From: an uncultured Treponema sp.
GTDB lineage: Bacteria > Spirochaetota > Spirochaetia > Treponematales > Treponemataceae
Direction of reading: 5' to 3'
Assembly (NCBI GenBank): GCA_905373565.1
Contig: CAJPTT010000196.1
Span: 1 to 5,201 of the forward strand
DNA length: 5,201 nt
Part shown: positions 1 through 5,148 of the stretch, piece after piece
How the letters are laid out: each line of letters opens with the position of its first letter
Position numbering within the stretch: the first letter of the stretch is position 1
The notes under the pieces: generated by a model
Told to the model about the DNA's origin: nothing
The model's input: only the letters and a program-made list of their open reading frames with translations
The model's database searches: none
Made by a program: the position numbers and the translations under genes

Positions 1-1
1 C

Positions 2-346
2 TTTTCCGGCTGTACAAGCCTTACACAAGCGCCTGACATCCCCGCAAGCGTTACGGATATGGGGATGTGCTTTTACGGCTGTACAAGCCTTACGCAAGCG
101 CCTGACATCCCCGCAAGCGTTACGAATATGAGTAGCTGCTTTTCCGGCTGTACAAGCCTTACACAAGCGCCTGACATCCCCGCAAGCGTTACGGATATGG
201 GGATGTGCTTTTACGGCTGTACAAGCCTTACGCAAGCGCCTGACATCCCCGCAAGCGTTACGAATATGAGTAGCTGCTTTTCCGGCTGTACAAGCCTTAC
301 ACAAGCGCCTGACATCCCCGCAAGCGTTACGAATATGTCGTGGTGC
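2..346 (+). repeat. Five 69-bp tandem coding repeats with a 138-bp higher-order unit
   Basis: Units start at 2, 71, 140, 209 and 278, each 69 bp (23 codons). Two types alternate: type A (FSG...VTDMGMC) and type B (FYG...VTNMSSC). The A+B pair at 2-139 is identical, base for base, to the pair at 140-277. Unit five (278-346) is type A except for its last bases, which read NMSWC. The period keeps the reading frame, so gain or loss of units would change protein length without breaking the gene. The array probably continues upstream of the window. Confidence 0.95.
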
Positions 347-562
347 TTTTCCCACTGCACAAAGCTTATATCTGTTACACTAAAATGCAATTATAATAAT
401 GGTACAGATGTGGATGGCACTCACCACTTTAAAAACACCTTCATCAGGTGTAGCAGCTTAATGCAGGGTATGATAAAGGTTCCCGTAGGGCAGTTTGAAA
501 CGTATAAAGCGAATGCAGGGATTATGGGTACTACCGCCGACCGGTTTGCAAAGGATGAATAA
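2..562 (+). CDS. BspA/DUF285-type leucine-rich repeat surface protein, C-terminal part (5' end outside window)
   Basis: The reading frame is open from the first full codon at position 2 to a TAA at 560-562, so the N-terminus, including any signal peptide or lipobox, is missing. The visible 186 residues consist of five near-identical 23-residue repeats with the core CTSLTQAPDIPASVT, a sixth degenerate repeat (around 347-420), and a non-repetitive tail. That tail contains IKVPVGQFETYKANAG, which looks like the usual end of Treponema DUF285/BspA-like proteins. Proteins of this class are usually exported or lipid-anchored and linked to adhesion or host contact; that role is family knowledge, not seen here. 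Each repeat carries a C-x3-C pair (CFSGC or CFYGC). The internal ATG at 59 is only a Met inside a repeat and not a start. The repeats are almost identical at DNA level, suggesting recent expansion. No transmembrane segment or sorting motif is visible at the C-terminus. Confidence 0.9.
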   Translation, partial: FSGCTSLTQAPDIPASVTDMGMCFYGCTSLTQAPDIPASVTNMSSCFSGCTSLTQAPDIPASVTDMGMCFYGCTSLTQAPDIPASVTNMSSCFSGCTSLTQAPDIPASVTNMSWCFSHCTKLISVTLKCNYNNGTDVDGTHHFKNTFIRCSSLMQGMIKVPVGQFETYKANAGIMGTTADRFAKDE

Positions 563-582
563 ACCGCCGAGAACGGCGGGTT
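562..582 (+). terminator. GC hairpin touching the stop codon of the repeat gene (weak terminator or attenuator)
   Basis: CCGCCG (564-569) pairs with CGGCGG (574-579) around an AGAA loop. It may be extended by AA (562-563) with TT (581-582) if G580 bulges. The 5' side begins at the last base of the stop codon. No T-tract follows, so a full intrinsic terminator is doubtful. Because the next gene starts 23 bp downstream of the hairpin, it may act as a partial terminator or mRNA-stability element between the two genes. Confidence 0.45.
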
Positions 583-590
583 GATATACG

Positions 591-595
591 AGGAG
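591..595 (+). promoter_or_regulatory. Shine-Dalgarno site deciding the start at 605
   Basis: AGGAG lies 9 bases before the ATG at 605. This favours the ATG over an in-frame TTG at 581, which lies directly behind the hairpin and has no ribosome binding site. Confidence 0.8.
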
Positions 596-604
596 AAAAA
601 TTCT

Positions 605-1150
605 ATGTCAAATGAAAAAGAACCGGATTGCCAAAAAAAATTTTTAAAAGATCGGTTTTTTGCCGCATCGTGGGGGGCATCTTCCGGACACAACCGTGTT
701 TGGGGCGATGCATACAGGGGGAAAGGGAACCCTATTGCGCATAAGCGCACCGATTTCCGTTTGCGGTTACAGGAGCAAGCGGAAACCTTACTTAAGCAGT
801 ACAAAGATAAAACGCCGTCGGATGAACAGCACATCGCAAACATCCAAGCGTTAAAAGATTTTTCAAAAGAGCAGGGAAATGAGCTGAACATAGGCACCGT
901 GCAAAAGCTGTTGAATATGCTGTGCAAGTATTATTGGTGTGCAGGCTGGATACAAGAACCGCCCCATCTGCCGATAGACAGCATCATGCGAAAATTTCTT
1001 CCACGTGAAATACTGATGAATACAACGAAGTGGACGCAGCTTGACAGTATAGAAGAATACAAAGAACTGATTGCCGCATTTAAAGAAAAGAGCAAGGCGG
1101 AATGTTTTAAGTCTTTAGCGCAGTGGGAATTGATCGTGTGGAATGCATAA
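605..1150 (+). CDS. Hypothetical protein, 181 residues, function unknown
   Basis: The ATG at 605 has an AGGAG site 9 bases upstream, and the frame ends at TAA 1148-1150. I do not recognise a named domain. The protein looks soluble: there is no signal peptide or membrane segment. It has an N-terminal stretch rich in aromatic and basic residues (about 11-50, with FFAASWG and RVWGDAYRGK). A charged, probably helical section follows (50-92). Residues 95-127 form a distinctive core, NIGTVQKLLNMLCKYYWC followed by EPPHLPIDSI, and the end is rich in Trp (KWTQLDSIEEY, LAQWELIVWNA). The core, a helix with Q-K-x-x-N-M then P-x-D-S-I, loosely resembles uncharacterised bacterial proteins I have seen, but I can assign no activity. 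It has no visible promoter and probably shares a transcript with the repeat gene 42 bp upstream. Codon-like structure and the ribosome binding site make it a convincing gene. Confidence 0.8.
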   Translation: MSNEKEPDCQKKFLKDRFFAASWGASSGHNRVWGDAYRGKGNPIAHKRTDFRLRLQEQAETLLKQYKDKTPSDEQHIANIQALKDFSKEQGNELNIGTVQKLLNMLCKYYWCAGWIQEPPHLPIDSIMRKFLPREILMNTTKWTQLDSIEEYKELIAAFKEKSKAECFKSLAQWELIVWNA

Positions 1151-1168
1151 ACAAGGGAACCGTCTAAC

Positions 1169-1197
1169 AACTGTTACGCAATCCGTTTTCAGTTTTT
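1169..1197 (+). terminator. Possible weak intrinsic terminator after the hypothetical gene
   Basis: AACTG (1169-1173) can pair with CAGTT (1190-1194), with an inner ACG/CGT stem (1176-1178 with 1184-1186), followed by TTT at 1195-1197. The stem is short and has an internal loop, so this is tentative. The rest of the gap up to 1239 holds a short TATC microrepeat (about 1215-1226) and nothing else I can name. Confidence 0.3.
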
Positions 1198-1246
1198 AGG
1201 CGGCCGCTTGCAAGACATCCGTGTATCTATCTATCGATGGCAAGGA

Positions 1247-1275
1247 TAGGCTTAATGCAATAATATTGCTATAGT
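1247..1275 (+). promoter_or_regulatory. Extended -10 promoter of the first ATPase-nuclease gene (predicted leaderless)
   Basis: TATAGT at 1270-1275 is preceded by TGC (1267-1269), an extended -10 element. The -35 position (1247-1252, TAGGCT) matches the consensus poorly. The -10 ends 6 bases before the ATG, which puts the expected +1 on the A of the start codon at 1282. A 47-bp block (1240-1286) is conserved at the second paralogue (2947-2993) with only 5 mismatches and no gaps. Between the -35 and -10 lies an inverted repeat, GCAAT-AAT-ATTGC (1257-1269), which could be an operator. Confidence 0.65.
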
Positions 1276-1281
1276 ACCGGT

Positions 1282-2901
1282 ATGAACACTCTACGCAAAC
1301 TACCGCTCGGTATCCAAAGTTTTGAAAAACTCCGCCGGGACAGATATGTTTATATAGATAAAACAGCATTTCTCTGGCAGCTTGTGCAAGGTTCCAATCC
1401 GTATTTCTTAAGCCGTCCGCGCAGGTTCGGCAAGAGCTTGTTTCTTTCGACACTCGCTGCATATTTCCGCGGGCAAAAAGAGCTGTTCAAAGACTTATAT
1501 ATTGAACAAGCGGAAGAAGAACAGGCTGCACAAGAGAAGCGAACCGCATGGCTGGAATATCCGGTACTGTATTTGGATTTTAATACAAAAAATTACAGCA
1601 ATGAGCAGGCACTGACAGCTATCTTGAATGCTCATCTCCGTGATTGGGAGGAAACATTTGCCTTGGAGCAGCGGGATGAAGCGCCTGACATCCGGTTCAA
1701 AGACCTCATTCAACGTATCTACCAGCAAACGGGTAAGCAGGTCGTTATCCTTGTAGACGAATACGATAAGCCGCTTCTACAGACGATGGGAGTAAATGAA
1801 GCGCTCAATGAAAAGTATCGAAACGAACTCAAAGCATTTTACTCTGTCATAAAAACCTGCGATCAATATATTCGCTTTGCGTTTTTAACCGGGGTAACTA
1901 AGTTTAGCAAAATCAGTATTTTTAGTGATTTGAATAATCTCAAAGATATTAGTCTGCATGAATCATACGCCGGTATGTGCGGCATCAGTCAAAAAGAGCT
2001 TGAAACAAATTTTCAGCCGGAGATACAAGCATTAGCGCAAAAGCAAGGATTAGATTATTCTGAGACTCTTGCAACCTTAAAACGGTGGTATGACGGGTAT
2101 CTCTTTCATCCAGCCGGGGAAGGGATGTATAATCCCTACAGTCTTCTTAATGTCTTGGATGATAAAGAGATCAAAAGCTACTGGTTCGGCACGGGAACGC
2201 CGACTTTTTTGGTCAACTTCTTAAAAGAAGCACACTATTATATTCCCGACCTTGATGGCAATGTTGAGTTGGACGAAGATGGTCTACAAACCTATCGCGC
2301 GGTGGCTCAAGATGCCTTACCGATTCTGTTTCAAGCGGGGTATTTAACGATCAAGGAATATATCAGCGATCTGCGGCTGTATCGGCTGGGCTTTCCGAAT
2401 AATGAAGTGAGATACGGCTTTTTACATAATCTTTTACCGGCATACTCTGACGTACCGTTCGGACAAACGGGGGTATGGATAGGACGGTTTATACAAGACA
2501 TTCGCGAGGGGAAGGTAGACGAGTTTATGGAGCGGCTCAAGTCGATTATTTCCGGTATTGCATACGACAACTTCACCGAACAAAACTTGAAACTGAGGGA
2601 GCAGAATTACCAAACGGCAGTGTATCTCGTCTTTGCGCTGATGGGACAGTTTGTGCAAACGGAAGTACACTGTGCAACAGGGCGCGCAGATTGTGTACTC
2701 AAAACCGCTGATACTGTTTATATCTTTGAGTTTAAGCTCTCCGGCAACGGTAGTGCGGAAGAAGCTCTCAACCAGATAAAAACGCAAGAGTATGCGGCAC
2801 CGTACAAAGGAAGCGGGCAGAAGATAGTGCTCATTGGTGCGGGATTTGATGAAGAAAAACGAACGATAAGAGACTGGAAGACGGAAGCGCTTGAAAAATA
2901 A
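1282..2901 (+). CDS. AAA-ATPase-like / PD-(D/E)XK nuclease-domain protein, paralogue 1
   Basis: This 539-residue protein has the length and architecture of the PF09820 (AAA-ATPase-like) plus PF08011 (PDDEXK_9, formerly DUF1703) family. The N-terminus RKLPLGIQSFEKLR...YIDKT is typical of the family and fixes the start at 1282. The P-loop-like motif is SRPRRFGKS (44-52), the family's form, without the first Gly of a classic Walker A. Walker B is VVILVDEYD (154-162), and FLTGVTKFSK (201-210) is the probable sensor region. The nuclease-like core is near the C-terminus: GRAD (D470) and IFEFKL (E483, K485), followed by a helix with ALNQI (495-499). It is probably cytoplasmic. The residues needed for ATP binding and for nuclease chemistry are all present, but the biological role and target of the family are not established. 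There is no Shine-Dalgarno before the ATG. The second copy follows after an 87-bp gap that has no clear terminator. Confidence 0.9.
   Translation: MNTLRKLPLGIQSFEKLRRDRYVYIDKTAFLWQLVQGSNPYFLSRPRRFGKSLFLSTLAAYFRGQKELFKDLYIEQAEEEQAAQEKRTAWLEYPVLYLDFNTKNYSNEQALTAILNAHLRDWEETFALEQRDEAPDIRFKDLIQRIYQQTGKQVVILVDEYDKPLLQTMGVNEALNEKYRNELKAFYSVIKTCDQYIRFAFLTGVTKFSKISIFSDLNNLKDISLHESYAGMCGISQKELETNFQPEIQALAQKQGLDYSETLATLKRWYDGYLFHPAGEGMYNPYSLLNVLDDKEIKSYWFGTGTPTFLVNFLKEAHYYIPDLDGNVELDEDGLQTYRAVAQDALPILFQAGYLTIKEYISDLRLYRLGFPNNEVRYGFLHNLLPAYSDVPFGQTGVWIGRFIQDIREGKVDEFMERLKSIISGIAYDNFTEQNLKLREQNYQTAVYLVFALMGQFVQTEVHCATGRADCVLKTADTVYIFEFKLSGNGSAEEALNQIKTQEYAAPYKGSGQKIVLIGAGFDEEKRTIRDWKTEALEK
2518..2880 (+). 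repeat. 363-bp perfect direct repeat, copy 1 (nuclease-domain end of paralogue 1)
   Basis: Codons 413-533 of the first paralogue are identical at every base, including synonymous positions, to 4225-4587 in the second. The sequence on both sides differs. The copies lie exactly 1707 bp apart. Confidence 0.95.
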
Positions 2902-2953
2902 ACTTGAGGCTTTGCAGCTTGGGCGGTTCCCCCTCATTCCGGAAGCGCAAGGA

Positions 2954-2982
2954 TAGGCTTACTGCAATAATCTTGCTATACT
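2954..2982 (+). promoter_or_regulatory. Extended -10 promoter of the second ATPase-nuclease gene (predicted leaderless)
   Basis: TATACT at 2977-2982 with TGC before it (2974-2976) forms an extended -10 whose spacing to the ATG at 2989 is the same as in the first copy. The inverted repeat is shortened to GCAA...TTGC (2964-2967 with 2973-2976). The preceding gap (2902-2946) shows no convincing terminator, so read-through from the first gene is also possible. Confidence 0.65.
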
Positions 2983-2988
2983 GCGGGT

Positions 2989-4602
2989 ATGAATGCACCA
3001 CGCAAACTACCGATCGGCATCCAAAGTTTTAAAGATTTGAGGGAAAAAAAATTTCTCTATGTTGATAAAACGGCGTATCTTTCGCGATTAGTCAATAATA
3101 GTAAGGTGTATTTCTTAAGCCGTCCGCGCAGATTTGGCAAGAGCTTGTTTCTTTCAACCCTCGCTGCCTATTTTCTCGGTCAAAAAGAGCTGTTCAAGGA
3201 TTTGTATATTGAACAAGCGGAAGAAGAACAGGCTGTACAAGAACAGCGATCGGCATGGCTGGAATACCCTGTGCTCTATTTGGATTTTAATACCGGGCAA
3301 TATGAACTGAGCGGCGCTTTAGATGAAACGCTTAGCTATTTTTTAGATACCGAAGAGCCGAGATACAATCTGCAAAAGAGCGGTCTATCCCATGCTAAGC
3401 GGTTTACATCCCTGATAAAGGCTGCCTATCAGCAAACGGGTAAGCAAGTGGTCATCCTTGTAGACGAATATGATAAACCCCTCCTGCAAACAATGGGTGT
3501 GAACGAAGAACTGAACGAACACTACCGTAATACACTCAAAGCATTTTACTCTGTTATAAAAACCTGTGATCAATATATTCGCTTTGCGTTTTTAACCGGG
3601 GTTACTAAATTCAGCAAGATTAGTATTTTTAGCGATTTAAATAACCTCCGTGACATATCGATGGAAAAACAGTATGCCGGTATCTGCGGTCTCTCACAAA
3701 CAGAGCTTGAAGAAACCTTCCAACAGGACATACAGGTGCTTGCCGATGAACAAGACCTCACGTATCAAGAGGCTTTGGCGGCTTTAAAGCAGTGGTATGA
3801 CGGCTATTTGTTCCATCCTGCCGGGGAAGGGATGTACAACCCCTTTAGTGTGTTGAGCGCCTTAGCCAAAAAAGAGATTAGCAGCTACTGGTTCGGCACG
3901 GGAACACCGACTTTTTTAGTCAACTTCTTAAAAGAAGCACACTATTATATCCCCGACCTCGATGGCAATGTTGAGCTGAATCAAACAGGATTGGAAACCT
4001 ACCGGGCGGTGGCACAGGATGCATTGTCGATTCTGTTTCAAGCAGGCTACCTTACCATCAAGAAGTATATAAAAGATCTGCGGCTGTATCAGCTGGGTTT
4101 TCCGAATGATGAAGTTCGGTACGGCTTTTTGGAAAATCTCTTGCCTGCGTATTCCGGTTTAACATTGAGTCAAAGCGGGGTATGGATCGGACGGTTTGTA
4201 CAAGACATCCGCAAGGGGAATGTGGACGAGTTTATGGAGCGGCTCAAGTCGATTATTTCCGGTATTGCATACGACAACTTCACCGAACAAAACTTGAAAC
4301 TGAGGGAGCAGAATTACCAAACGGCAGTGTATCTCGTCTTTGCGCTGATGGGACAGTTTGTGCAAACGGAAGTACACTGTGCAACAGGGCGCGCAGATTG
4401 TGTACTCAAAACCGCTGATACTGTTTATATCTTTGAGTTTAAGCTCTCCGGCAACGGTAGTGCGGAAGAAGCTCTCAACCAGATAAAAACGCAAGAGTAT
4501 GCGGCACCGTACAAAGGAAGCGGGCAGAAGATAGTGCTCATTGGTGCGGGATTTGATGAAGAAAAACGAACGATAAGAGACTGGAAGGTAGAGAAGTTTT
4601 AG
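2989..4602 (+). CDS. AAA-ATPase-like / PD-(D/E)XK nuclease-domain protein, paralogue 2
   Basis: This 537-residue protein is collinear with paralogue 1 and has no indel up to residue 533. The motifs fall at the same positions: SRPRRFGKS (44-52), VVILVDEYD (154-162), FLTGVTKFSK (201-210), and GRAD plus IFEFKL with D470, E483 and K485. Two regions differ strongly: residues 103-149, where only a few anchors such as Y105, L111, F139 and YQQ are kept, and about 225-268. From residue 413 to 533 the proteins are identical, and the final residues differ (VEKF against TEALEK). The start at 2989 is supported by the family N-terminus and by conservation with copy 1; no Shine-Dalgarno is present. Both copies keep all catalytic-type residues, so neither looks like a decaying duplicate. 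Function is unknown beyond predicted ATP binding and a nuclease-like fold. The gene is followed by a hairpin-rich non-coding stretch and then the tRNA cluster. Confidence 0.9.
   Translation: MNAPRKLPIGIQSFKDLREKKFLYVDKTAYLSRLVNNSKVYFLSRPRRFGKSLFLSTLAAYFLGQKELFKDLYIEQAEEEQAVQEQRSAWLEYPVLYLDFNTGQYELSGALDETLSYFLDTEEPRYNLQKSGLSHAKRFTSLIKAAYQQTGKQVVILVDEYDKPLLQTMGVNEELNEHYRNTLKAFYSVIKTCDQYIRFAFLTGVTKFSKISIFSDLNNLRDISMEKQYAGICGLSQTELEETFQQDIQVLADEQDLTYQEALAALKQWYDGYLFHPAGEGMYNPFSVLSALAKKEISSYWFGTGTPTFLVNFLKEAHYYIPDLDGNVELNQTGLETYRAVAQDALSILFQAGYLTIKKYIKDLRLYQLGFPNDEVRYGFLENLLPAYSGLTLSQSGVWIGRFVQDIRKGNVDEFMERLKSIISGIAYDNFTEQNLKLREQNYQTAVYLVFALMGQFVQTEVHCATGRADCVLKTADTVYIFEFKLSGNGSAEEALNQIKTQEYAAPYKGSGQKIVLIGAGFDEEKRTIRDWKVEKF
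4225..4587 (+). repeat. 363-bp perfect direct repeat, copy 2 (nuclease-domain end of paralogue 2)
   Basis: Identical to 2518-2880. The identity stops at codon 533, just before the stop codon, and the downstream non-coding sequences are unrelated, so the match is confined to coding sequence. Confidence 0.95.
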
Positions 4603-4625
4603 TTCAACATAAATCCCGCACCAAT

Positions 4626-4641
4626 CCGCCACGGACGGCGG
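4626..4641 (+). terminator. GC hairpin 23 bp after the second ATPase-nuclease gene, no T-tract
   Basis: CCGCC (4626-4630) pairs with GGCGG (4637-4641) around ACGGAC. It resembles the CCGCCG/CGGCGG hairpin after the repeat gene. Without a T-run it is more likely a 3'-end stabiliser or a weak terminator than a strong one. Confidence 0.35.
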
Positions 4642-4655
4642 TACTGAAACGAATT

Positions 4656-4673
4656 AGTGTGAAAGTCACCACT
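4656..4673 (+). other. Small bulged hairpin in the intergenic stretch
   Basis: AGTG (4656-4659) pairs with CACT (4670-4673) and TGA (4660-4662) with TCA (4666-4668), with AAG as the loop and C4669 bulged. A loosely T-rich stretch follows (4674-4690). It could contribute to ending the upstream transcript, but the role is unknown. Confidence 0.3.
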
Positions 4674-4711
4674 GTTTAGCTTTTATTTTCAGAACTATGC
4701 TTTGGAACCAA

Positions 4712-4753
4712 GGTGGGTTCTTAGGGTGAAACCCTAAGTCGCCGTTTTTCTTT
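4712..4753 (+). terminator. Probable intrinsic terminator ending the ATPase-nuclease transcript
   Basis: CTTAGGGT (4720-4727) pairs perfectly with ACCCTAAG (4731-4738) across a GAA loop. GGTG (4712-4715) can close an outer stem with CGCC (4740-4743). The stem is followed directly by a T-rich tail, GTTTTTCTTT (4744-4753). An alternative hairpin, GAACC/GGTTC (4705-4709 with 4716-4720), would compete with the outer stem. Confidence 0.7.
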
Positions 4754-4764
4754 AGATGGGGTTA

Positions 4765-4813
4765 TAGGGGAAGACTTTTCTTTTTATCGAAAAAAAAGAA
4801 AAGTCTTCCCCTA
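4765..4813. repeat. Perfect 21-bp inverted repeat with a 7-base loop
   Basis: The arms 4765-4785 and 4793-4813 are exact reverse complements around ATCGAAA. The outer half is G/C-rich (AGGGGAAGAC) and the inner half is a T-run on the left and an A-run on the right. The repeat ends 4 bp before the -35 box of the tRNA-Lys promoter. There is no T-tract beyond either arm. It may be a bidirectional transcription barrier or an RNase III-type processing stem between the accessory block and the tRNA genes; this is inference. Confidence 0.9.
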
Positions 4814-4817
4814 ACGC

Positions 4818-4846
4818 TTGACTTTCTTTCTGAAATGTGAAATACT
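4818..4846 (+). promoter_or_regulatory. Sigma70-type promoter for tRNA-Lys
   Basis: TTGACT (4818-4823), a 17-bp spacer, and AATACT (4841-4846). The expected transcription start is near 4853, about 24 bases before the tRNA. Confidence 0.7.
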
Positions 4847-4876
4847 CGTTCAGTCTTGCTAAGACATTTACGCAAT

Positions 4877-4949
4877 GGGCCATTAGCTCAGCTGGTAGAG
4901 CAACAGACTCTTAATCTGTGGGTCGCAGGTTCGAAGCCTGCATGGCTCA
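4877..4949 (+). tRNA. tRNA-Lys, anticodon CTT
   Basis: A 73-base cloverleaf. The acceptor stem GGGCCAT pairs with ATGGCTC, with one G-T pair and discriminator A4949. The D arm is GCTC...GAGC. The anticodon stem ACAGA/TCTGT encloses the loop CTCTTAA, with anticodon CTT at 4910-4912 reading AAG. The T arm GCAGG/CCTGC carries the TTCGAAG loop. CCA is not encoded. A short hairpin (CCTAA-AGA-TTAGG, 4970-4982) follows it and overlaps the approach to the next promoter. Confidence 0.97.
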
Positions 4950-4984
4950 GATGAATAGGGGTTAAGTAACCTAAAGATTAGGAC

Positions 4985-5013
4985 TTGACATTCCTAGAAA
5001 TCATCGGTATACT
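4985..5013 (+). promoter_or_regulatory. Near-consensus sigma70-type promoter for tRNA-Leu
   Basis: TTGACA (4985-4990) matches the -35 consensus perfectly. A 17-bp spacer follows, then TATACT (5008-5013). The expected transcription start is near 5020, 13 bases before the tRNA. tRNA-Gly probably shares this transcript. Confidence 0.85.
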
Positions 5014-5032
5014 GTTTCGACTCACTTTGTGA

Positions 5033-5112
5033 GCGAGAGTGGTGGAATTGGCAGACACGCCAGACTTAGGATCTGGTGCCTCGGCATGAGGGTTCAAGTC
5101 CCTCCTCTCGCA
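5033..5112 (+). tRNA. tRNA-Leu, anticodon TAG
   Basis: An 80-base class II tRNA. The acceptor stem GCGAGAG pairs with CTCTCGC, with discriminator A5112. The anticodon stem CCAGA/TCTGG encloses the loop CTTAGGA, with anticodon TAG at 5067-5069 reading CUA and probably the wider CUN box. A long variable arm (5077-5087) is typical of Leu. The T arm is GAGGG-TTCAAGT-CCCTC. CCA is not encoded. Confidence 0.97.
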
Positions 5113-5148
5113 GGATTCCACAGCAGTACATACCGAGCGATATATTTT

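Noticed and set aside
2..346. Regularly spaced repeats resembling a CRISPR array
   Set aside because: The repeats are contiguous 69-bp in-frame coding units without distinct spacers and translate into a known surface-protein repeat.
581..607. TTG at 581 as start of the hypothetical gene
   Set aside because: It lies directly behind a hairpin with no ribosome binding site, whereas ATG 605 has AGGAG at a suitable distance.
421..927. Long open frame on the - strand
   Set aside because: It overlaps two supported + strand genes, has no ribosome binding site or recognisable product, and its sequence is the antisense of known repeats and coding regions.
1200..1207. GCGGCCGC palindrome
   Set aside because: An isolated 8-base restriction-type palindrome with no second copy or context; probably chance.
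1249..1269. Sigma54-type promoter (GG...TTGC) before the first ATPase gene
   Set aside because: The GG and GC are 17 bases apart instead of the required 10, and an extended -10 element fits better in both copies.
1679..1693. 15-base match between the first ATPase gene and the leucine-rich repeat unit (for example 27-41)
   Set aside because: The shared bases encode APDI in both proteins, but the flanks do not match; this is most likely chance.
2475..2711. Plus-strand alternative frames inside both paralogues (also 4182-4418)
   Set aside because: They are out-of-frame shadows of the ATPase-nuclease genes with no start signals.
2434..2937. Minus-strand open frames opposite both nuclease domains (also 4159-4632)
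   Set aside because: They are near copies of each other only because the + strand is duplicated; they show no independent domain and are shadows.
2881..2948. CGGAAGCGC direct repeat at 2882-2890 and 2940-2948
   Set aside because: Nine bases is too short to claim a duplication or attachment site, and no mobility gene is present.
5118..5146. Promoter for tRNA-Gly with TATATT at 5141-5146
   Set aside because: The -35 position has no match and the transcription start would fall inside the tRNA.
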